Shown piece after piece: positions 9,175-15,052 of a stretch of DNA of 64,000 nucleotides. Source of the stretch: Phorcysia thermohydrogeniphila (GTDB lineage Bacteria > Aquificota > Aquificia > Desulfurobacteriales > Desulfurobacteriaceae); the NCBI RefSeq assembly GCF_004339575.1, contig NZ_SMFV01000001.1, positions 1 to 64,000 on the forward strand, written 5' to 3'. The notes beneath the pieces are model-generated. The model was not told where the DNA came from and made no database searches. It was given only the letters and a program-made list of their open reading frames with translations. Numbering within the stretch: position 1 is the first letter of the stretch; the number at the start of each line of letters is the position of its first letter. The position numbers and the translations under genes are program-made.

Positions 9175-9450
9175 ATGAGAAAGTCCATCTTTGTGGTAAC
9201 TCCATCGGTTGTTATTAAAAAGGACGGAAACGCCCTCATTTTTGAGCTAAAGGGGAAGAGGGAAAGACTCCCAATTGGAGTAGTTGAGCACCTTTTCCTC
9301 TTTGTGGGAATTGAAATAACGACAAAAGCTTTAAGGTTTCTTCTTTCAAACGGACGCTATGTCTTTTACCTTAATTCTTTCGGAAAACTTGTTGATCTTT
9401 CTGTTCTTAAGCTTTTAACAAGTAACAACGGTTTAAGAGCTCTCCAATAA
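9175..9450 (+). CDS. Cas1 N-terminal domain only (truncated Cas1 or stand-alone domain)
   Basis: 91 aa from the ATG at 9175 (a GTG at 9124 in frame is an alternative). The chain reads like the beta-rich N-terminal domain of Cas1, with IFVVTPSVVIKKDGNALIFE, then LPIGVVEHLFLFVGIEITTKAL and FYLNSFGKLVDLSV. It stops just where the helical catalytic domain of Cas1 should begin, so the metal-binding Glu/His/Asp residues are absent and it cannot be an integrase. It is followed after 16 bp by the membrane-CARF gene. It is either a pseudogene remnant or a domain reused for another purpose; the intact ribosome-site spacing to the next gene does not decide this. Confidence 0.6.
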   Translation: MRKSIFVVTPSVVIKKDGNALIFELKGKRERLPIGVVEHLFLFVGIEITTKALRFLLSNGRYVFYLNSFGKLVDLSVLKLLTSNNGLRALQ

Positions 9451-9466
9451 TAAATGGGAGGAAACT

Positions 9467-10282
9467 GTGAGACTGCGGAGTTCTTTACACTTCCGTCAGG
9501 CTTTTATCTCCCAGTTTGGACTTCTATTTAAAGACTGGAGGACAACTGTTATAACGGGTTTTGTTCTCGTTCTTCTTTCTCTGATTGCCGGCTGGATTCC
9601 CGACGGTTTAACTGCCTTCCTTTTTGACGGGGAGAGGGAAAAAGGAATTAAGATGCTTGCCATTAGCTTGGGTCTTTTAGCTTTTCTTTTGCTTCTCGGC
9701 TGGTGGGTTTCAAAAAGGGGAAACTTTGACGTTAATGTTAAAAAGCCAGAAAAGAAAAAAGTTCTTGTTCTATTCTTAAGCCCAGTTAGAGGAAAAGAGG
9801 AGGACTTAACTTCTCTTGTTTCGGGAGAACTCTCCTTTAAGGCAGTTGACGGCTCACCTTTTAGAAATTGGGAGGTGCCCCTTAGGGCGATAGCCTATCA
9901 TGGTGAAAAGCTTGAAAGGTTGATAGTTCTAACTTCCCCTCAGAGCTCCAAGCAATTTGCTCTCTTTAAGAAGCTTGCTTCTTCTTTCTTTAAAGGGGAT
10001 TCCCGTCTTCTTTCCGTTTTGGAGAAAGCTCAGGAAGTCAAAATAAACGACTTTGAGGACATAGAGGAGGTTTTTGGAGCTCTTAACTCTATTTATCAAC
10101 GTCTTAGCGAGGATGGTTACAAAGATAGGGACGTAATAGTTGACGTTACAGGAGGACAGAAAACCGTTTCAATTGCCGGAGCTTTTATGACTCTTTATAG
10201 GGGAAGGGAATTTCAGTACATCTCTACCAACGACAAGGAGAACATCAAGTCCTACGACATTGAGTTTGTTCCAGAAGATTGA
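9467..10282 (+). CDS. membrane protein with C-terminal CARF-like domain (putative cyclic oligoadenylate receptor)
   Basis: 271 aa from a GTG at 9467, with GGGAGG just upstream. Two hydrophobic segments (about residues 27-47 and 62-82) are followed by a Rossmann-like domain from residue 97: first strand KVLVLFLSP, then LIVLTSPQSSKQF, and the motif DVIVDVTGGQKTVSIAGAF at about 222-240. This last motif matches the [DN]xTGGxK-type loop of CARF/Csm6-Csx1 proteins. No HEPN or nuclease motif is present. By analogy with the known CARF-membrane protein Cam1, it may depolarise the membrane when it binds cyclic oligoadenylate made by Csm1. The CARF call rests on motifs and context. Confidence 0.7.
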   Translation: MRLRSSLHFRQAFISQFGLLFKDWRTTVITGFVLVLLSLIAGWIPDGLTAFLFDGEREKGIKMLAISLGLLAFLLLLGWWVSKRGNFDVNVKKPEKKKVLVLFLSPVRGKEEDLTSLVSGELSFKAVDGSPFRNWEVPLRAIAYHGEKLERLIVLTSPQSSKQFALFKKLASSFFKGDSRLLSVLEKAQEVKINDFEDIEEVFGALNSIYQRLSEDGYKDRDVIVDVTGGQKTVSIAGAFMTLYRGREFQYISTNDKENIKSYDIEFVPED

Positions 10283-10289
10283 GATTCTG

Positions 10290-10454
10290 TATAATCTAAC
10301 TACATGGTCTTTGAAAACTGAATAGGGCAGAAGGGGCATAGTTCAGTATACTGAAACTTTTTGCTCGGAAGTGCTAATTTCCAATGAGTTATAGAGTTTG
10401 ATGGAAAACTTAAGTTCTGGAGACCTTGATTTCCAATACTTCCAATTTTTTGCT
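10290..10454 (+). promoter_or_regulatory. CRISPR leader 2 with its promoter
   Basis: A TATAAT at 10290-10295 lies 8 bp after the stop codon of the CARF gene. The 150-bp leader runs from 10305 to 10454. It contains a perfect palindrome, TTCAGTATACTGAA, at 10342-10355, and repeats the string TTTTTGCT in the middle and at its end. Confidence 0.85.
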
Positions 10455-10880
10455 GTTGAAATGCCCGAAAAAGTGGACGGGATTGCGACTAGTCATAGTA
10501 TTGTGGACGCTCCCTCTTTGGAAGGAGCTCCCAGGTTGAAATGCCCGAAAAAGTGGACGGGATTGCGACGGCTTGTAAACAATAATACACATATCGCCCT
10601 CCTTAAATTGGTTGAAATGCCCGAGAAAGTGAGCGGGATTGCGACTTGTCAGTATCTTCTGGTGTGTTGTTCTCCGCGTCGCACTTACTTGAAATGCCCC
10701 AAAAAGTGAAGGGGATTGCAATTGCATTCCTGCCTGAACAATGTAGTGCTTAGGCAGGTAAACAAGTTGAAATGCCCGAAAAAGTGAGCGGGATTGCGAC
10801 GTTAGGGACGAATATTGCCTTAGCCCCACGGGCTAATAACTCTTGGTTGAAATGCCCTAAAAAGTGAGAGGGGTCTGTTT
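10455..10880 (+). CRISPR. CRISPR array 2 (six repeats, last ones decaying)
   Basis: The repeats are at 10455-10489, 10535-10569, 10611-10645, 10688-10722 (degenerate, ending GCAAT), 10766-10800 and 10846-10880 (degenerate at its 3' half). The spacers are 45, 41, 42, 43 and 45 bp. The first two repeats carry GTGGACGGG where others have GTGAGCGGG. The fourth repeat is already degenerate while the fifth is perfect, so the array has been altered internally as well as at its end. This is the longest of the four arrays. Confidence 0.96.
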
Positions 10881-10926
10881 CTAAGGGAAGGAGTTTGAAG
10901 GAAGGGGAAAAAGAGAAGGTTTTATT

Positions 10927-11000
10927 TTCAAGGGGGGAGTTTGAGGGGGGATTCTGTCCCCCTCACTACCAAATGCACCAAAAAGTGAAGGGGATTGTCA
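10927..11000 (+). terminator. CRISPR trailer hairpin 2 plus a stray repeat remnant
   Basis: The stem GAGGGGGGA (10943-10951) pairs with TCCCCCTC (10957-10964). A further decayed repeat copy, AATGCACCAAAAAGTG to GGGGATTGTC, lies after the hairpin at 10971-11000, outside the array proper. The 10881-10926 stretch is purine-rich with no recognisable feature. Confidence 0.65.
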
Positions 11001-11055
11001 GATTTTTGTCCTTTATTTCGTTATTTTTAACTGAGAACCCAATTTAAGGGTAGAG

Positions 11056-11235
11056 ATGGACATACTGATTTACCTTCTCTTTGGCTTTTGGGGATGGTTC
11101 TGGTGGAAGTTTATTTTTAATGGAAGTGAAGAAGACGATGAAGAGCTCTACAACAGCTTTATGGAAGACAATGATGATGTATTTTCTTTCAAGAGTCTAT
11201 TTGAGAGCTCCGACGACGAAGATGATATATTCTAA
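11056..11235 (+). CDS. small membrane protein with acidic tail, unknown
   Basis: 59 aa from the ATG at 11056, with AAGGG just upstream. An N-terminal hydrophobic, Trp-rich segment (LLFGFWGWFWWKFIF) is followed by a strongly acidic tail with four clusters of Asp/Glu. It ends 5 bp before msrB in the same direction, so the two are probably one transcription unit. No family was recognised. It may be a small redox-repair accessory or simply a short membrane peptide. Confidence 0.55.
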   Translation: MDILIYLLFGFWGWFWWKFIFNGSEEDDEELYNSFMEDNDDVFSFKSLFESSDDEDDIF

Positions 11236-11240
11236 AAGGG

Positions 11241-11630
11241 ATGGAAATAAAGAAGTTTAACGACGAGCACCTGACAGAGTTTGAGAAGTGGGTGATTCTT
11301 AGAAAGGGAACTGAACCTCCCTTTACGGGTAAGTACTGGAATCACTTTGAAGAGGGGACTTACCACTGTAAAAGATGTGGAACTCCCCTCTTTAAAAGCG
11401 AGCATAAGTTCCTCTGCTACTCCGGCTGGCCTTCATTTGACGCCTGCATAGAGGGGACAGTTAGGGAAATCCCTGAAGAGTTTCCCGACGACCGGATAGA
11501 GATAGTTTGCGCCAACTGTGGAGCTCACCTTGGACACGTCTTCTACGGTGAAGGATTTACTGAAAAGAACAGAAGATACTGCGTTAATTCAGTTTCTCTC
11601 AAATTTGTTCCAAAGGAAAAAAGCAAGTAA
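11241..11630 (+). CDS. msrB: peptide-methionine (R)-S-oxide reductase
   Basis: 129 aa. MsrB reduces the R epimer of methionine sulfoxide in proteins. The two CxxC zinc pairs are present (CKRCGTPLF and CANCGAHLG), as is the catalytic Cys near the C-terminus in RYCVNSVSL. The opening EFEKWVILRKGTEPPFTGKY is family-typical. It sits between array 2 and the Calp operon and has no visible functional link with them. Confidence 0.96.
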   Translation: MEIKKFNDEHLTEFEKWVILRKGTEPPFTGKYWNHFEEGTYHCKRCGTPLFKSEHKFLCYSGWPSFDACIEGTVREIPEEFPDDRIEIVCANCGAHLGHVFYGEGFTEKNRRYCVNSVSLKFVPKEKSK

Positions 11631-11703
11631 GTTTTGCCAGTCTTCTAGCGATTTAGATAAAACGGATACGCTGACTCAACTGTCAAGATTACAGTCTGCT
11701 TGT

Positions 11704-13092
11704 TCAAACATTTTCTACCTCTCCCAGGTTGTAGACAGGCCTGTAGTCCTTTAAGGGTTTGAAGTAGCTCCATACAGTTACGTCCCAGTAGTTACCAACG
11801 GCCATTCCGAGGGCAAAAGCGATTGGGTTTGGGACGCTCATTACAAGGTGAAACTTTTTGTGGCCCTTAGCGTATATTCTGTTAAAGGCTTCGTAGATTT
11901 CTGCAACTACCTCTGCCCAGTCAAGGTCTAAGGGTAAGCTTCCCTTTAGCTCGGGGGCGTTAACGTAGAAAAAGTCTGCGTTAAACTTTTGAGAGAGCTC
12001 CTCTCCCTTACTCCTTGTCTCGTGGGAGGCAACCTGTAGGGCTATAACGGCCGTATCGCTTCCTCTTACTTCTTCCTCTACCTCAATAAAGGAGAGCTTC
12101 CTCTTCCTCCTCTTTATCCTCCTGCTGTCTTTCCTTAGGTCAATTACCCTGTGGTAGCTTCCGTTCTCAAAGTGATAAACGGCAACGGGCACTTTTCCGG
12201 TTCCGATAACAGCTCCAGCTCCCAAAGAGAAAGTGATCGGAGCTTTAAGTGCAACGTGGAGAGAAAGGTCAGGTAGGAACTCTTTTAGCTTTAAAACCTT
12301 CTCCCTTATCGGTAGAAAGAGCTCCCTCCAGTCTCTATCGTGGGGAAGGAAGGTTGGAAGTTCTACGATTAGTTTTTCTTCGTCTAAAAGACCTTTTAAA
12401 GGTTTAAAACCTACATTCTTGCAGAAGATTTCAAAATTTGGGATGTTTTCTTCCCTTTTTCCGGTGGCTATTAACAGGGGGATGTCCTTTTCTTCCTTAG
12501 AGAAGAACTCTTTTATCTCATGAATGTTCCCTTCGGCTATTAAGAACTTTCCTTCTTTCGTTGCAACCTCTTCCTTTTCTTTGGCGTTTTCGGCTTTAAA
12601 GTTCCCCTTAGGTAGGAGTTTGCCTGAAAGGATAACTCTCTTGGGGAGCTCCCCGTAAAGAAGGGCGTAGGCGAGGGGAGCTTGAAAGGACTCTCCAGAA
12701 AACTCCCTATTGTAGAAGAAACCGAACTCCTTTTGAGTGACTTCTTTTACTTGAGAGAGCTCTTCCTTAGGAGAGAATGTTTTATCGCTTAAAAAGGCCA
12801 AGGCTTTAATTAAAACTCCTTCCTTTTCATTAATGGCCGGAAAAGAGAACTTAACTGGAGGAGAAAGGGGTGTAATGTTAAAGAGCTCTTTAAAGATTTC
12901 TTTCACCTCCTCAAAGGAGAACCTTTCAAAGAGTCCTTCTACTGCTTTAAAGCTTACTTCAGGCCTTTTACATTTAACCGCCGTTGCGATTTCCTCTTTC
13001 TCAAGTTCAACTTCTCCCCTCTTCCAGCCTTCAAGGTAACTTAAGACTGTAGAAAACTTTTCCTTTTCAAGAAGTCTTAAAAGGTAGCTCAT
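11704..13092 (-). CDS. calpL: CalpL-like SAVED-Lon protease of the type III CRISPR system
   Basis: 462 aa. The C-terminal half looks like a SAVED cyclic-oligonucleotide sensor: DTAVIALQVAS, then FHLVMSVPNPIAFALGMAVG at about 414-433 and a final VTVWSYF. The middle resembles a Lon proteolytic domain, with FSGESFQAPLAYALLYG placing Ser135 as nucleophile, and ILSGKLLPKGNF followed by NAKEKEEVA placing Lys171 as the dyad lysine. In the characterised Sulfurihydrogenibium system, cA4 binding to SAVED makes CalpL oligomerise and cleave CalpT. It is the last gene of the leftward operon, 2 bp after calpT. The Lon assignment rests on motif spacing and on the neighbours. Confidence 0.85.
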   Translation of the reverse strand: MSYLLRLLEKEKFSTVLSYLEGWKRGEVELEKEEIATAVKCKRPEVSFKAVEGLFERFSFEEVKEIFKELFNITPLSPPVKFSFPAINEKEGVLIKALAFLSDKTFSPKEELSQVKEVTQKEFGFFYNREFSGESFQAPLAYALLYGELPKRVILSGKLLPKGNFKAENAKEKEEVATKEGKFLIAEGNIHEIKEFFSKEEKDIPLLIATGKREENIPNFEIFCKNVGFKPLKGLLDEEKLIVELPTFLPHDRDWRELFLPIREKVLKLKEFLPDLSLHVALKAPITFSLGAGAVIGTGKVPVAVYHFENGSYHRVIDLRKDSRRIKRRKRKLSFIEVEEEVRGSDTAVIALQVASHETRSKGEELSQKFNADFFYVNAPELKGSLPLDLDWAEVVAEIYEAFNRIYAKGHKKFHLVMSVPNPIAFALGMAVGNYWDVTVWSYFKPLKDYRPVYNLGEVENV

Positions 13093-13094
13093 AG

Positions 13095-13922
13095 TTACTC
13101 TCCTTCTTTTACCTTGAGAGTAAGGTGTTTAAGAGCTCTAAAAAGCTTTTCTGTGACAGAGAGAATTGTGATGTCTGAGAGCTTACCTACAAAGAGGGTG
13201 AACTCTTTTCCATTTATGGAGACTGAGAGTTTTCCGGTTTTACCTAAGAACTTTTCGTCAAGGAGGAGCTCCGCCTTCTTTTCTTCTGGGACGTAGATGA
13301 GCTTTCCAAATGGAAGGTTGACTACGTTTTGGGTTGCGTCTGCTGCTAAGAGGAGAGAGGAGAGCTCCTCAAGCTCTTCCCTTAAGGGCTTTACTATGAC
13401 GAGCCTTTCTTCCTCTTCATCTAAGGAGAGTAAAAGGGCTTCGTACAGCCACCTGTGGCGTTCAAACTCTATTCTTTTAAACTCCTTGTGAACCTCGTCT
13501 TCGTAGCCTCTTCCCCTTTTTTCCTCAGGGATTTCCCCCTCATCGGCAAGAACTGACTGGATTATCCTTAAATCTTCCTCTTTTATTTTCCCTCTTTCCT
13601 TAAGCTGAAAGAGAATTTCCTTTGGAACTTCCGTTGCCAAATCAAGCTGGGCAATCCAAGTGTCTCTTAGGGGATGCTCAAACTCCAGGATGTAGTCGTA
13701 ACGGGTAGCAAGCTCCCAAGAGAAAGAGAGGGGAACGACCTCTGCGAAATGCTCTTCAAGGTTTGCTACAAGCAGGAGAACCGGAGCTCCTTCATATTCT
13801 GTCTCGTAAACAAAGCCCTCTTTAATTTCCTCTGGAGCTTTTATACTGTAAACCTTCAATCTGTCCTCCCTTAGCATAGAAAGAGCTCTCTTATACTCTT
13901 CCAAGAAATCTTTAAGTTCCAC
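13095..13922 (-). CDS. calpT: CalpT-like anti-sigma protein
   Basis: 275 aa (about 32 kDa), the size reported for CalpT. The N-terminal part (about 20-105) reads like a MazF/PemK-type barrel: KEGFVYETEYEGAPVLLLV, then EVVPLSFSWELATRYD and TWIAQLDLATEVP. A small-residue loop LLLAADATQN lies near residue 190-199. A cut there would release a C-terminal piece of about 80 residues, matching the about 10-kDa fragment known for CalpT; the exact site is my inference. It lies between calpL and calpS and overlaps calpS by 11 bp. In the known system CalpT holds CalpS inactive until it is cleaved. Confidence 0.82.
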   Translation of the reverse strand: MELKDFLEEYKRALSMLREDRLKVYSIKAPEEIKEGFVYETEYEGAPVLLLVANLEEHFAEVVPLSFSWELATRYDYILEFEHPLRDTWIAQLDLATEVPKEILFQLKERGKIKEEDLRIIQSVLADEGEIPEEKRGRGYEDEVHKEFKRIEFERHRWLYEALLLSLDEEEERLVIVKPLREELEELSSLLLAADATQNVVNLPFGKLIYVPEEKKAELLLDEKFLGKTGKLSVSINGKEFTLFVGKLSDITILSVTEKLFRALKHLTLKVKEGE

Positions 13923-14541
13923 CTTTTGTCCTCCCTAAGTTAAAACGGTTCTTCTTTAAAAATTCTGACAGGAGGAGCTCTCCCAAAAGTCTAATTTCCT
14001 CCTCCGTTAAGTCATAGTCTTTGAGGAGTTCCCTTACCTTTGGCTTTAGCCTGCTCCAAGCTTTGTACTTTGCGTCCTGAGATTTTTCACTTAAGAAGGG
14101 GTTTTCGTCCTTTCTATAGAGAACTGAATGGAAGTAGTAGCATAGAGTCTCAAGCTCCCCTTTTGAGAGGACTTCCTTCAGTTTCTTAATCGCCTCCTTG
14201 ACGTTCAAAAGAGATACCGGAGAAAAGTTTTCTGCCTTTAGCGTTGAGAGGAAGTTGCTCTCTTCGGAGCTCTCAGAAAAGAGGACGGTCAGAGTGTTTT
14301 TTGAGCGAAAGAACTTATCAATGAGGGCGTTTTTCACCGTTAGTAGAAGGTAAGCGAAAGAGATTCGTTCAAGCTCCTTACAGAGTTTTTCCTTTCTTTC
14401 AAGGAGGACTAAGGCAACTTCTGACTCAAGCTCTTCGGTGGTCTCTACTACCGTTTTGAAGTTTTTAGAGAGAGCTCTGGCTATTTCCCTGCAAAGTTCT
14501 GCGATTTCCTTTTCTTTACAGAGTTTCTCTACTAAGCTCAT
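13912..14541 (-). CDS. calpS: CalpS-like ECF-type sigma factor
   Basis: 209 aa and highly helical and charged. A region-2-like segment AYLLLTVKNALIDKFFRSKN (about 84-103) and a region-4-like C-terminal part (KEVLSKGELETLCYYFHSVL, then AKYKAWSRLKPKVREL) support a divergent sigma-70/ECF protein. In the known Calp system the sigma factor is freed when CalpT is cleaved and redirects RNA polymerase. It overlaps the upstream unknown gene by 26 bp and calpT by 11 bp. The promoters it might recognise are not evident here. Confidence 0.75.
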   Translation of the reverse strand: MSLVEKLCKEKEIAELCREIARALSKNFKTVVETTEELESEVALVLLERKEKLCKELERISFAYLLLTVKNALIDKFFRSKNTLTVLFSESSEESNFLSTLKAENFSPVSLLNVKEAIKKLKEVLSKGELETLCYYFHSVLYRKDENPFLSEKSQDAKYKAWSRLKPKVRELLKDYDLTEEEIRLLGELLLSEFLKKNRFNLGRTKGGT

Positions 14542-14944
14542 TTTCTATCCTCTTTCTCAGTTCCTCTTTACATGTTGAGCAGAACTTAACGAGCTTTCTG
14601 TCCTCAAAAACCTGCTTGGGTAGTTTAAAAACTCTCTTTTTTCCCTTTCTGTAAATCCACACTTTCCTTTGCCAAACTTTAAACCCGTCGCATTCTTTCG
14701 GACAGAGGGAAAGGTCAACGCTTGATTCTTCTCTTTCCTTTGTGGTGAGAAAAATAACTCTAAATCTGGGAGTCTTTCCTAATTTCCCAAGAGTTATGCC
14801 CGGTCTTTTTGTTCTGTTGCTCTTTATGCCTAAGTCTATGTTTAAGGAGTGATGGGTTCTCTCTACGTCAAATTCCCAGAGGCAGGGTATCTCTTGGCAC
14901 AGCTTTTGTGCCTCTTTCCTTTTCCACTCCAAAAAGTTTGTCAA
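14516..14944 (-). CDS. unknown protein, first gene of the Calp operon
   Basis: 142 aa from a TTG at 14944, which has GGGAG at good spacing and lies downstream of a TATACT -10 (14994-14989). The open frame extends to 15091, but that longer version would run through the csm1 start and promoter region. The chain has four cysteines near the C-terminal half (CPKEC and CSTC), which could bind zinc, and the stretch HHSLNIDLGIKSNRTKRPGI. No family was recognised. Its 3' end overlaps calpS by 26 bp, so it is likely co-expressed with the sigma factor, anti-sigma and protease and may be a fourth part of that pathway. Confidence 0.6.
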   Translation of the reverse strand: MTNFLEWKRKEAQKLCQEIPCLWEFDVERTHHSLNIDLGIKSNRTKRPGITLGKLGKTPRFRVIFLTTKEREESSVDLSLCPKECDGFKVWQRKVWIYRKGKKRVFKLPKQVFEDRKLVKFCSTCKEELRKRIENELSRETL

Positions 14945-14981
14945 CTTCCCTCTCCCTGTCAGAAATTTTCCCTCTTTTCCG

Positions 14982-15044
14982 TTTATTAAGTATAGGAAAT
15001 CTTGAAAAGGAGGTTTTTGATAAAATTGGCTAAAAAAGGGGAGG
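14982..15044. promoter_or_regulatory. divergent promoter region of the Calp and csm operons
   Basis: On the plus strand an extended -10, TGATAAAAT at 15018-15026, precedes csm1 and its GGGGAGG site (15038-15044). On the minus strand TATACT (14994-14989) can serve the Calp operon. Neither has a good -35. The two operons therefore share about 100 bp and could be co-regulated. Confidence 0.55.
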
Positions 15045-15052
15045 AAAGTTTT

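Noticed and set aside
10398-10829. Open frames of 103 and 139 codons over CRISPR array 2 (and similar ones at 30457-30711 and 48451-48642)
   Set aside because: They consist of translated repeats and spacers (e.g. recurring EMPEKV), have no ribosome site and are explained by the arrays.
15002-15052. Upstream start for Csm1 at 15002
   Set aside because: It lies before the extended -10 (15018-15026), whereas the ATG at 15053 has a strong ribosome site and starts right before the conserved GALLHDIGKF.
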